This document shows, piece by piece, positions 12,023 through 23,557 of a stretch of DNA of 64,000 nt (positions within the stretch are counted from its first letter, which is position 1; each line of letters starts with the position of its first letter). A program made the position numbers and the translations under genes. The DNA is from Dactylellina haptotyla (Eukaryota > Ascomycota > Orbiliomycetes > Orbiliales > Orbiliaceae). Under the pieces are notes generated by a model. It was given only the letters and a program-made list of their open reading frames with translations, made no database searches and had not been told where the DNA came from. The stretch is taken from the NCBI GenBank assembly GCA_031310005.1, contig CM062386.1:1922001-1986000 (forward strand). The letters are read 5' to 3'.

Positions 12023-13874
12023 ATGGCAAGCAAGCCGATCTTCGAAGATACAGAGGCTAAGAACTCCCCACCGGGTTCCTCTGCGGAACAGCCTGCCTTC
12101 GACGAGAGCAAAGGAGATTATGGCGAAAGCGCCAGCTTCTGGACGAGAATGGGCTGTAGCCCTGAGTCCTTCAAGCCTCGTACGTTGGCCGACAAGCACA
12201 ACCAGCTCAATCAGACCTTGAAGACCCGACACATGAACATGATTGCCATTGGTGAGTTGTTGAGAATCCGTAGTGTGCGACAATGTCGTTACAAACAAGC
12301 TCTAATCTTGGCGAAATAGGTGGATCTATTGGCGCTGGTCTCTTCGTCGGTTCCGGTGGTGCCTTGGCAACTGGTGGTCCCGCTTCGCTGCTCATCGATT
12401 TCATGATTATCGGTATCATGATCTTTAACGTCGTCTACGCTCTGGGAGAATTAGCTATCATGTATCCTGTCTCCGGTGGTTTCTATACATACTCGTCTCG
12501 CTTTATCGATCCTTCTTGGGGTTTCGCTATGGGGTATGTTGCAAGTTTGGTGCATAAGATCTTGGCGAATTTGGCTAATGAATTCTTTATAGTTGGTGCT
12601 ACTTTGCTCAATGGGCCACGATTCTTCCTTTCGAGATTATTGTTGCTTCCGAATGTATTAAATTCTGGCGTGACGATCTGAACCCTGCGATTTGGTATAC
12701 CATGTTCTTGGTCGTTATCGTCCTCGTGAACGTCTTCGGTGTTCTAGGATACGGTGAGGAAGAGTTCTGGACTAGTGTTCTCAAGTTGGCAGCTGTCATC
12801 AGCTTCTTGTTTGCCGGTTTAATATTTGTTCTCGGTGGCGGTCCATCCAACGGCCAATTCAATGAGTATTGGGGAGCGAGGACTTGGTACGATCCGGGGG
12901 CATTCCGTAATGGGTTCCGAGGTTTCTGCGGTGTCTTCGTCACGGCTGCTTTCTCTTTCGCCGGTACCGAGTTGGTTGGTCTCGCGGCCGCTGAATCCAA
13001 GACCCCCCTCAAGTCCCTCCCATCCGCTGTCAAGCAGGTGTTCTGGCGTATTACCTTGTTCTATGTCCTCTCCCTCATGTTCGTTGGTTTCTTGATTCCC
13101 TCAGACGACCCACAGCTGTTCGGTTCCGGAAACTTCATCGATACCACCGCCTCCCCAATGGTGCTTATTGCAAACCGAGCCGGTATTCCCGGATACGCCT
13201 CCTTCCTCAACGTCGTCATCCTGGTTTCCGTCGTCTCCATCGGTAACTCTGGAGTCTTTGGTGCTTCCCGAACCCTTTGCGCCTTGGCTGAGCAAGGATA
13301 CGCCCCAAAGATCTTTGCTTACGTTGACCGTGCCGGCCGACCTCTCTTCGCGACCCTTCTCATTATTTCCATGGGTGGTCTCGCTTTCGTCGGTCTCGCT
13401 CCTGAGGGTGTTCAGATTTTCGACTGGCTCCTCGCCTTGTCTGGTCTCTCCGCGCTGTTCACCTGGGGATCCATCTGCTTGTGCCACATCCGCTTCCGTG
13501 CCGCCTGGAAACACCAAGGCCGAACTTTGGATGAGATTCCATTCAAGGCTATCGGTGGTGTCATCGGTTCCTGGATCGGATTGTCCATCAACGTCATCGT
13601 CTTGATCGCTCAGTTCTATGTCGCCTTGTACCCACCAAGGGGTGACGGCAAGCTCAACGACGCCCAAGGCTTCTTCAAGCAGTTCTTGGCTTTCTTCATC
13701 ACCGCCTTTTTCTGGATTGTTGGATATCTCTGGAAGCGTGAGGGCTGGAAGACCGTTGATATGATTGATCTCGATGCTGGCCGTAGGGAGATCGATTGGG
13801 AGTCCCACAATGCTGAGATGTTGAGACGCAAAAACGCTCCATTGTGGAAGAGAATTGGGTATATGTTTGCTTAA
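12023..13874 (+). CDS. Amino-acid permease (fungal YAT/APC family)
   Basis: Three exons, 12023-12251, 12320-12533 and 12593-13874, with introns of 68 and 59 bp and phases 1 and 2; product 574 aa, the usual length of the family. The N-terminal cytosolic region ends in TLKTRHMNMIAIGGSIGAGL, the diagnostic first-helix motif with the unwound GSIGAGL substrate-binding loop. About twelve hydrophobic helices follow. The second junction restores the expected third-helix segment WCYFAQWATILPFEIIVASE, which an unspliced reading would destroy. Later segments include SFAGTELVGLAAAES and a soluble C-terminus. Members import amino acids by proton symport at the plasma membrane. Substrate range cannot be told from sequence here. 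The leader before the ATG is pyrimidine-rich. Confidence 0.95.
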
Positions 13875-13957
13875 GTTATCATAAATCTTCCAAGGTGGAG
13901 AGGAGATTTTAGTTGTTACAGATGCATATTTAGCTCTATTTTCTTTTGCTAGCTATA

Positions 13958-13979
13958 TTTTATTTATTTATTTATTTAT
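13958..13979. repeat. (ATTT)n simple repeat
   Basis: About five ATTT units in the presumed 3' untranslated region of the permease gene. Confidence 0.8.
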
Positions 13980-14137
13980 CTATTGGTATTACCGCTATTA
14001 TTATATTTTATTATATACTGCCGCAAAATTTGGTGTATATAGCACGGGATGGATTTGCAATTCGGCAGCGTTAACGTTATTTGAGAACCGGGATGGAGGG
14101 ATTTGGATATGAGCGCCTGTCCCGTTACAAGTTAATA

Positions 14138-14190
14138 CACTTTTTTCACACTTTTTTCACACTTTTTTCACACTTTTTTCACACTTTTTT
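14138..14190. repeat. 11-bp tandem array, unit CACTTTTTTCA
   Basis: Four complete and one partial head-to-tail copies of CACTTTTTTCA with no visible mismatches. It lies about 260 bp downstream of the permease stop codon. The T-runs recur every 11 bases, close to one helical turn, so the array may be intrinsically curved. Confidence 0.95.
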
Positions 14191-16134
14191 ATTTTATTTT
14201 TCTAAATAATTTCGTTTTTTAACGTTATTAAACACCGACATCATCATCTTAAGCCCGAGGTGAGAAAGTAGCGGCTCCACAATACCTCTCTGCACTTTCC
14301 GAATAGCAAATGCTATTCCTGTCGGTGCCGAACTGTGGAGCCGATCCAAAAGTCAGTTTCGAACTGGCCAAGCTAGGCAGTAGTGTGACCGCCATGTGTT
14401 GAGCAGGCGGTCGTCGATGCGTGTGTTGTCCGCTGCTTTTTGGTCGTCCTCGTTGGCAGTTGTTGCATGCACTTGTGCATCTGATAATGGCCATTAATGG
14501 TAAAAATCCCAGCTTCTTGCCTCTTGATCTACCGGAGAGCTCTAGAGCCCTAGTGGCAACCTTGTCTTCGTAGGTCGAGTTTGCTGCAGCCTGTGGGGTT
14601 GGGATACGGGTTTGACGAGTTTGATCCCATATTCTAAGGCCTTATGGGTCTTTCACCGTGGGTCGGATGGATGGTTCGCCGAGGCTAAAGAGGAAAGTGT
14701 GAAGGATGTGTGCTGTGCTGGTAAGCTTGCTCTTGGCATCTGGCATCTCTCTCTTTTTACCTTTCTGCGGCCCTACAGGATGTTCGATCTAGAGCCAGTA
14801 GTTGTTTCCCAAATATTGCAGTTGTATTGCGGTTGTCGATGCTCCGCCATCTTATTTTCGCCTTGGTGAAGATTTCAAAAAACAGAGGTTAGCCTTGGAG
14901 CAATATATATCGGCAGGGCAACAATAGTCGAGATGCTCCGTCAAAATGAGGCCCTGTTGTTGCATGTTGCACATACAGAGTGCGGCCTGGTCCTGCGCTT
15001 TTGTCATATCTCCGTGGGGAAGGGACAACCCCAGCAACAGTGTGATTGTGATGGCTTGGGCCGGAACTGACTGGCTGGGTTCTCAGCAAACTTGCATTCG
15101 CAATATTGAGATATTTGCTTCCCGACCACAAACATTTGATCAATAGAAAATATTTTTTGAGCGTTTTCTTTAGCTAAGGGGGAAAACAAATTCGAGCGAT
15201 AGGTAAAATCGACTACTTTAGTTCGTATCGATAGCTATCCATCGTTGGCTTGATAGTGATAACTGTCTTTGCCTTCGGATCGACCTAGATCGAATGAACC
15301 GTATCTCTCGGGTTCAAGTGGCTGCGGCTGAACTTTCCAAGACATCCGGGTGAATGTGTTTGGTCGTCGACAGACGCCGATATCAAAGGATTTTAAGAGT
15401 TAGCGACATCGATGCCTCTTTGATCCCGCCTTTCCCATAGAAAAGGGAACCGATTTCTCGATCAAGAACACCAGCGTTTATGACATGCAGGTCTCCCAAA
15501 ATACAATTTTCGGAGGGAGAAAAAAAAAACGCCTCCTTTTACCAGACCGTCTTGATTGCCAAACGCTTTCTCGACTGATTGAGGGAGAAATCGCTAAGGA
15601 GAGTCAAGACTTCCATGAGAAACTGCTGCAGGTGTCGGAACGGACCCCACCCAAGATCCCTTGCCAATTTCGTTTGCAGGATCACGCCCACCGCTGTAGC
15701 GCCGATATTTCAGCCCGCGCTCAGGGGACTAGCACCAAGTTGGACACGGATATTTCTAATTGATTTCCTCCACGGTCCGACAAAGCAGGAAAAAAAAGCT
15801 TCTTGAGCAGGCCCACACACACGTTGGCACACCGTACGAAGCCGTCCGGATGTGCAGGACTTCAGCCTGCGGCTCTAAAAGTTGCCCCCAGCGCTTGTAA
15901 ATCAAAACAGTTTTAGTCCAGGTCCCGATGCCGTGAAAGGGTGCCACTGCTCCGGATCTCTTTGCTCGCTCCCTTAAAGAACCTGTGCCTCCCACTTTCT
16001 TCTTGGCCCGTCTTTGCACCCGCTTCCTCAACCTGAGGTTCAACCAGCACTTCGGATCTTCCTTGATTTCTTGGGTGATCGATTGCGATTTTCGACTTAT
16101 TTGGGACGTATCAATAACGACGAAATCAGCCAAG

Positions 16135-18474
16135 ATGAGGTTCTCGACAACTTTGTCGGCTGCGACATTATGTTTGGCGACGGCGGAGGGACTCAAGTTT
16201 CAGATGTTCACCAGTATGAACAATCCGCTGGACACTGTTAAGGACCTGACAAAGAGAGCGACGACCATCAGTACCACTTTCAAATACGCCGTAAGCCTGC
16301 GGACCCGCCTCCGACTTTCAACCTTCGTTTTTCAATGCTAACTGGTCGTACACAGGCCCCTCAATTCTCATACTATGTGGACATCCTCGTCGGTGAGTTC
16401 GGTTCCCTTGCAGCAGCAGAAAGAAAGTCGCAGCGGAAGTGTGTGTTGTGTAACACCAACGGGAGGTTCGGATTGGCCCTGCAATGCGATGCGGTATCGA
16501 TAAGCTTCTAAGCCTCAGCTGCAGCTGGCTCCTGCCGAAAGGATCGATATCCGCATTCGTAAGAACGCGAGTCTCGCGCACCTTGTTCGAACGTCGCCGT
16601 TGGAGCTAAGCTGTTTCTACGAAGTTGCGCCGCGCGAGCGACTTGGGAATTAAAAATAGGGGCGATATGGACTAACAAGCTGAATTGTATAGGCTCTGCT
16701 CACGACTTTATCCGATTAAGATTGAGCTCCGATCCTTTCACCTGGTTCCCCGGTCCACTTCCAAAGAAGAACTACTGCAATGGAGCTACGGATGCCAACT
16801 TTAACCTCTGCGTGCAGTCGAATTTCTCTGGCACTTGTGAGTTATTTCTTGGAAATGAATGGCGCGAATGAATAGACGTCGCTAACATGAATTTGACCAA
16901 ACTCAGTCGACCCAGCTGGCTCTTCGACGTTTAAGAATCTTACGACCAGCCTCAACTTGACTTCCTCGAATGCCAACTACTACGTTCTCGGATACTACGG
17001 ACAGGACACTCTTCAAATCGGTCAAACTGAAATCGACAATGTCCCTATCGGTATTGCCTACGATTACACCCGAACCCCACAATTGGGAATGGGAATTGGA
17101 GGCTCCGGATCAACTCAGAAGACTCTTTTGCGAACCATGATGGACGAGAATGTCATCAGTGTGCTCGCATATGGCCTCTATCTCAACGACTATGGTACGT
17201 AAACCTCAAACCTTAGTTTGGTTTGAATTTTTGTTTTCTAATATTGGAGAACAGACACCAACAGCAGTGAATTGACAATCGGAGCCATTGATACCGCCAA
17301 GTACGACGGCAATCTCATTACTTTCGAATCCGCTGGCACAACCACCGTTCAACTCAACACCCTGCAGTATGACACTGGAAACGGAGGTCTTCCTGAAACC
17401 CTCGCCAGCAGCTGGAACGCGAACGTTGAGTTCAGTACCGGTCTTCTCTATTTCCCCAACGGCCCCTTGCAAGCCATTGTTGGAGATGTCAACGCCTACC
17501 TCGACACCACATACGGCGGTTACCTCACAGACTGCAGCTACAGATACACTGCCAAGGCCTTGATATTCAAATTCGAGGGAATGACCATCAATGTTCCAGC
17601 CACACAGTGGATCGTTCCAGCTTACACCGTTGGAGGATACCAAACCACCCTCAAAGGTGGAAATACTCTCGCCTGTATCGTCTTAGTCGATTCTATGGAT
17701 AACTACGGTCTCGCTGCCCAGGCCGGGTACGTTGCTGTCTTTGGTATGCCGTTCGTCAGAGCCACTTACCTGGTTCACGATTTCTCAAACCAGCAAACCA
17801 GCTTCGCTCAAGCCAAACTCAACGTCACCGGATCCGAGCTCAAGAGCTTGGGAACTGACGGCGTTGCTCCCTTCGCCACTATGGTCCCATCGACTACTCT
17901 CGACCCAAGCGCCATTGCCCCGACTACCAGCCAAACCGGTGCTGCCACCGGTCTTGGTAACAACGGCCAGCCTACCGAGGGAGCAGGCGGCGGCGGCGGC
18001 GGCAAATCGACCCCAACCGGTGCCATCGTAGGAGGTGTAGTCGGCGGTATCGCAGTCATCGGCGCTGCCATCGGTGCCTTCTTCCTGTTGCGCAGACGTA
18101 AGAACAAGAAGGATACTGAAACCGCCCCACCACAACCACCAATGGACCAGACTCAACAGCCACCACCACCTGGCCCACCATACGCCGGTTACCCAGCACA
18201 GCAGCAACAAGGCTACGATCAGAACTACGGCTACAACCAAGGCTACAACGAGCAGTACGGCCAGGCTCCTAACCTCCCCAACAAAGGATTCGCTCCTCCA
18301 ACTTCTCCAGGTCCTCAGGGATACCTACCGCCGCACAGCCCGATGAGCGAGATGGCAGCGACCCCGATGGATCCCAGCCGACACCCAAGCATGGTCAGCC
18401 CATTGACTGGTGTCTCGGAGCTGCCGTCTCCGAAGGAGCAGAATATGCCTGTCGAATTGCCCGGTCATCAGTAA
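16135..18474 (+). CDS. Membrane-anchored A1 aspartic-protease homologue lacking both catalytic Asp
   Basis: Five exons, 16135-16290, 16356-16392, 16693-16836, 16907-17194 and 17255-18474; phases 0, 1, 1, 1 agree; product 614 aa. A signal peptide (MRFSTTLSAATLCLATAEG) is followed by a bilobal pepsin-like domain (APQFSYYVDILVG start, DPAGSSTFKNL, a second lobe with LLYFPNGPLQAIVGD). Where the family has DTGS, this protein reads SSDP (LRLSSDPFTWFPG). Where the second DSG/DTG is expected it reads EFSTGLLYF, so both catalytic aspartates appear replaced by Ser. A Ser/Thr- and Gly-rich stalk leads to one transmembrane helix (IVGGVVGGIAVIGAAIGAFF), a basic stop-transfer and a Pro/Gln/Tyr-rich cytosolic tail. 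It is a type I membrane glycoprotein, probably a non-enzymatic binding or sensing protein. The 300-bp second intron is unusually long here. Confidence 0.85.
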
Positions 18475-19334
18475 ATTGCAAACATGGCAAAAATAAAATA
18501 AAATAAAAAACCATTTCAAAAAAGCCACCTAGGAGGAGGAGAAAGAAGACCCATCTACAGTTTATTGTCACATAAACATCCCATTTATTACCCATCCATC
18601 TGTCCAAAATATTCGTTTTTTTTTTTTTCCGCAGATACCTTGTCGGCATCGTCGTTTCTAGCATTTCCGAAGCACATCATCTTCCCTCTTGCTAACAAGA
18701 AAGACAATCCTTTATAATAATATACCACCACCGAAGCGTGTTTAAACAACCCTTTCTCATACTTTTCTCATGTATATTTTCTTATAACTTATATCCAGAA
18801 TATCCTCGTTCTCTTCGAAAGATTTGTTTTCCTGATGTTAGCAGCAGGCGAAGCATTTCATACCCTCCCCTTTCCATTACTTTCCCATCGCAGTTCCTCA
18901 TTTTTACTTTTTTACGATTGTTGTTGAGCCTCATTTTTATATCTTCATTATGTGCGTAATGTTTGAATAGGATAAATCATATGAATGTCTTTTTTTTGGA
19001 TGAATGTTCATCTCTTTCGAAGAAATCCCTTGGGATTTTAATCCTTTTCCTAGAATCCCGTAGAGCAGGCAAGCGTGGCTTCCGCCTCAAATCATCTCCC
19101 ACGCCGCATATTTCCCACTCACTCTGTGTGGTATTTTAATCCACCCCTTTCGCGATTTCGTTTCTCAACGCAGAAAATGAATTTGCAAAAACAGCCGCAA
19201 ATGAACTCCATCCATCCATCCATCCTGCAGGAGTAGGGAGGGTAAATATACATGCACATGCGTGAAAGTTGAACTCATAAGATCATGCATAATCCAGATT
19301 TCTGCAGCCCTATGCCGCCAACTAATTTGCAATT
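18475..19334. other. Intergenic, T-rich
   Basis: T-rich sequence following the protease homologue, including a poly-T run near 18617-18628 and a (CCAT)n run at 19208-19225. It is probably 3' untranslated region plus the promoter of the next plus-strand gene. No gene seen. Confidence 0.5.
19208..19225. repeat. (CCAT)n simple repeat
   Basis: Four to five CCAT units about 110 bp upstream of the predicted start at 19335. Confidence 0.8.
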
Positions 19335-20843
19335 ATGGCTCGAACATCACGGGCGTCAAAGTATACCCACGTGACGGGGATTGCCGTCCTGCTAGCGGTA
19401 ACGTCGATATCTGCTGTGAAAGCCGCAACGGTACCGTTCTATATGGTCGTCAAGGTTCCGATATATTCGTCCGTGCCGCCTTATCATTTGCTTTCGCTCC
19501 CGGCTGAGATACCGACGTATCTAGGTTGGCATCCCCCCGTTCTCTTAAACCATCTATATATAAAATATATTATACATAAATATAATCATATGCTTAACGT
19601 TTTTTGGTTTTGTAAAATACAGTGGTTCCGCGGGTTAGTAAAGTAGACCCAGCAACCGGTACTCAAAATAAATACTTCTTCCTGACCCCTCTCACGTCTA
19701 TCGATGGCACGACGCTGGAACAATCTAAATTCTGGTACGATACCGCGACGAGAACCGTTTACTCTGAGACTATCGTCCCTCAACTCCCGGGTTCCGGCGG
19801 GCAGGATATAAGCATCGGCTTGACAACATCGATCGAAGACGACTTTGCTTTGAATAGCGCCGGGGCGGAGCTGGATCTCACGAGTAGCGCCGGTGCGATA
19901 ATCCCTGATGCGAGTGTGAATTCAATTCTTAATACCAATAATGCCGCCGCCGCACAGATCAGTGCGGATTCGGGAGCGGAGTTACCGCCATCCGCCGTGG
20001 TTAACCTTACTATGAATTTCAATAGCGTCGTTCAGCGGTGGGAGGTATTCGCTGATGTGGATTTACCGACTGGTGAGGTGAACGGCGCGATGAGGGCTGC
20101 GTATCTGGAAACAGATGCGGCGAGTGGGACGGACGAGGTACAGGATATTTACAGCGGGAGTGCAAAGTTACAGTGGAAGATGTTTATGGGGATCGGTACG
20201 GGCGAGGCGGAGGATCAGCTGTGGTTATGGAGTGAGTTGATCCCATGCCCTTCTAGAACTCAGTTATAGGAGCTATATTCAATACTGACTCTGATACTTG
20301 TGGGAACCAGGATGCGGACTTCCACTTGGAGAAAACACGTTGAGTATATTCCCTGATATGGACGCAGTGGGTTCAACAGCGTTCTTCAAAGATCTATCCT
20401 ATCTGCTCCTCGTACGGCCGAAATTCAAAGATGCAGAAATGCAAACACCGGCGAATTTCGATTCGTGGGATTTCGACGGCATGCATTGCTATAAGATCGA
20501 GCCCTGGAGGAACGTTCTGGCTGTTCCTTGTAAGTGGTTTTCCTTTCGAATTTACTTTGGCTACCCTCGGGCATCTCACGTCAGACGGCGAAGAGAGCCG
20601 GGCCCCACTTTTTGCAATGTCTTGAGACATTGTGACAGCAGAGATAGTTAATTGCTGATATATATGTGTGCGTGTGAAATAGTAAGCGAGATGGATGATA
20701 ACCTTGAAGGGATTCAGCAGGGGACATATCATCCTGAAATTGCAGGAAAGGCGTTGCAGATTCTGGATGGGGGTGATTTGTTTGGGGGTAGTCAGGAATC
20801 GGCGGACGTGACTCTGGATCAAGGCTGGACTGTGGTTGATTGA
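19335..20843 (+). CDS. Unknown secreted protein, four exons
   Basis: Exons 19335-19524, 19623-20231, 20311-20529 and 20683-20843; every junction is phase 1 and the product is 392 aa. An N-terminal hydrophobic segment after a basic stretch (HVTGIAVLLAVTSISAVKA) looks like a signal peptide. The body is rich in Asp, Ser and Thr with isolated aromatic patches (FWYDTATRTVYSE, NFDSWDFDGMHCYKIEPW). The C-terminus ends GWTVVD. I do not recognise a family. Consistent phases and good donors at three junctions (GTGAGT, GTAAGT) support the model. The first donor (GTTGGC) is weak; the frame also reads through that intron for 40 codons before a stop, so the first junction is the least certain part. Confidence 0.65.
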
Positions 20844-21145
20844 GGTGGAGAGTTTCTGTATGATGTGGGAATACAGGGAATGCGCAGGATTCCTCGATTC
20901 TTTGTTTTGAGGCTTCGAGACTATGATTCTTTGAACTCGAGCACCTCTGTTGTTTTGTTTCGTTTTTCACGATACACACCTGGAAACATAGTGGTACATG
21001 AGTATGATATCATGACGAAGCTAGATCTATTCCTCTATTCTATTTCTTTTTTTTCTATGTATTGTCTAAAACACAAAGATGCGAGGAATGTGCTCGTGAA
21101 ACACGACAGCATTCATGCAGCAAACCTTTTGACGTCTCATCAAAC
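20844..21145. other. Convergent intergenic spacer
   Basis: The spacer separates the convergent 3' ends of the unknown secreted protein and the FSH1-type hydrolase. No gene seen. Confidence 0.5.
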
Positions 21146-22299
21146 CTAAAACGGCATCTCCATATCTTCAACGGACTCTTCCTCTTGCGCCGGCTTCGTA
21201 TTCGCTGTACCGGTTCCGTTGATGTGGTCTCGGACGAAGACTCCGACGGCATCGAGCCACTGTTTCTTCACAACGACATAATGACCGCCTGTACGAACAC
21301 ACGGAACGAACGATTATATCCTCGAGTCAGCGAGATCTAAACGAAAAACCTGAAACTCGGAAGGAATGCGTCAAGGAAAATAGAATTTTGACATCATATG
21401 TGTCTCTCCTACATACCGGGATGCCACAGAACTCTGTTCCCTTCACACACGTCCACGAGGGCCTTCATCAGCTTCTCGTCCACGACGGTGTCCAGGCTGC
21501 CCAGCACGTTGAGGACGGGAGTCTGGATCTTGGGCTCGTACATCCACTTGTACTCCTCATTGGGGGCCTTAAAGCCGCAGTAAGCGACGGCGAACTTCAA
21601 CGGTGGGTGGGAGGTGGTGAAGCCGTCGGCGGCGAGGGACGCGGGTCGCTGGCGGGTGGGTTCTAGTATCGACGCGAGGATGGCGGCGAGGCCGGCGCCC
21701 TGCGAGAATCCGATTGCTCCTATGAATGGTCCCTGGATTTCGCATGCGAATCAAAACGAACATGAGGTCACGGCTAATTAGACACACGTTTTTCTTAATT
21801 TTTGGTTTGTTTGTTTGCATGAGTTACGACGACGAAAGCATACGGGTGTGTGGGTGATGATGACGACAGCAAAGCCAACGGACAACAAAGACGATGCATT
21901 GGATGACTCGGAGTGAGTCGCGTGACGGACAACAATGATGATGATGAGGATGGCAAAGAGTGTGAGGTTTACATTTGTGTCTAGGTACTCGCTGAGGAAG
22001 CGCCAGGTCTCGCCGATGCCCTTGTATTCGCCGGTGACATCGTCCCTCCTCCACCAGGTGTAGGTGCCCTCGCTCTCTTCGTCGGACTGGAGCAGCGAGG
22101 GATCAACATCCGGGATGTCGCGGAGGTACAGCCGGTGGGGTGCAGTCGGGTAGTGGAATGCGAGCCGGGCGGGTGCGCAGACCTTGAGCAGGTGTTTCTC
22201 GAGAGCGCGGGTTTTGGCATAAAACAGCTGTCCGGACTGTGTTTTGCCGTGAAGCATGAGAATGTTTAGGACCGTCGAAGAAGAAGATGCTGCTGCCAT
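21146..22299 (-). CDS. FSH1-family serine hydrolase
   Basis: Three exons, 22299-21973, 21732-21417 and 21288-21146, phases 0 and 1, introns 240 and 128 bp; product 261 aa, normal for the family. The alpha/beta-hydrolase signature is complete: an N-terminal ILMLHGKTQSG strand-loop (oxyanion region), the nucleophile elbow GFSQG near residue 117, the acid in VLGSLDTVV and the catalytic His in GGHYV near residue 217. The segment YTWWRRDDVTGEYKGIGET matches the insertion between the first strands seen in FSH1-type proteins (related to the human OVCA2 protein). Small esters or thioesters are likely substrates; no signal peptide is visible. The first donor GTAAAC is slightly off consensus, but the joined sequence (LDTN then GPFIGAIGFSQG) is exactly the family pattern. 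Confidence 0.92.
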
Positions 22300-23557
22300 T
22301 ATTAGGTCGGCCTGGATCGCAGGAATCTGATTTGATCACGAGATCGCTATTTACGGCGCTGGGTAATTGGGATAGGGGCAAGTGGGAGCTGGCTAATCGT
22401 TGCGCCGGAACGGACCTTGTTCAGCGGGCAGCGGTTCCTGAAGCCGGAGAGATGGGAGGGAGAGCTGGCCGCTGGCTGGCTGCTGGCTGCGGGTGTGCGC
22501 TGGCTGGCGTGTGGAGCGCTGATTGGCCGGCCGCCACGTAAACAGCCCAATAAACAGCGCCAGGTGTTAGCTGGTGGTAGCTGGTGTTAGCTGGTGTTGG
22601 CTGTTAGTTGGAGCGCCGGAAGCGTGCAGTCAACGCAGATGGGCGGGTGGACAGGGGGCCAACACATCCCCAACACATCGCAGCCTCCCCAATTAATCAC
22701 CACAAAAAGGGTCAAATTGGCGGGCGGATTGGGTGGTCCCGTATAAATAATTAAATAAATTTCTGCGCAATCAAACCGTCCTGCTTCCTGTAACTTGTAC
22801 CTCGTCCGCTATTTTCCCGCGCAGGATACCTCGCCCGCCAATTAAGTGCCATTGGAATGCAAATGTCGGCAGCGGCAGTTCCATGTGGTGTATCAGGTTC
22901 TGCCTGAGAATCTTCTCCCAATTCCCTCCCTCTGCCTAAATCAAACCAGCTGTTCCGGGTTTATACTCTATTAATATATTATTAATCGAACGAGCTCATA
23001 TTCCTGCTCGCTGCGGAATGAACCTCCAGGCCAGCAGCAGCTCCAGTGTTAAGTACCAGCGCTGCCGACCAGCAAAGGGATGCTGCATGCACAGTTGGCC
23101 GATTATATGCATGCATGCACAGTTCGCCCCGGAAACACTTCACATCCACTGCAAACTTTTCACTCTCACTCGGCCTCTCTCGCGGATCGACTTGGCCTGT
23201 TCGAATAAATAGGTCCCTTTCGTCGTCTCTGCAAACCCTTTGCCTTGCTTTTGGGCACTCTCTTGCGACAAATACTCGACACATTCGCAATCACTCAATT
23301 CGATTGACAGCTTCGACAAACACTATATTAATCTAATTTAATCTCGATCCTTCCCGCTCAAAAATTATCGCCCGACAACTCAAGGTCTCTCGCTAAGAGT
23401 GCTAATATTTATTTCCTGGGGACCCTGGCTCAGGAAGGAGGGAAGCTCGCTGCGACAACGCAAAATATACCACAGCAATATGGCTGGCGACGCCTCGTTA
23501 TAGCTTCCACAGACCCGGTCGCACGACTTCAATAATCCCCCTTCTCCTCCTCCAAAA
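22300..23557. other. Divergent intergenic region
   Basis: Promoter region shared between the minus-strand hydrolase and the plus-strand HET gene. Between 22440 and 22620 there are many GCTGG/AGCTGGTG words in degenerate tandem, for example AGCTGGTGTTAGCTGGTG near 22570-22600. No coding sequence recognised. Confidence 0.5.
22566..22609. repeat. Degenerate tandem of GTTAGCTGGTG-like units
   Basis: Three to four imperfect copies of a GTTAGCTGGTG-like unit in the divergent promoter region, adjoining further GCTGG words upstream. Confidence 0.6.

Larger units (their letters stand above)
13875..16134. other. Intergenic, 2.3 kb, no convincing gene
   Basis: Contains the 3' untranslated region of the permease (with an ATTT-rich run near 13958-13979), an 11-bp tandem array at 14138-14190, and the 5' leader of the aspartic-protease homologue. 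Short frames present show no domain character. Confidence 0.5.

Noticed and set aside
13101-13808. Open frame of 235 codons on the minus strand
   Set aside because: Lies entirely opposite the amino-acid permease exon and is rich in Asp, Glu, Gly and Ser, as expected for an antisense shadow of a hydrophobic protein.
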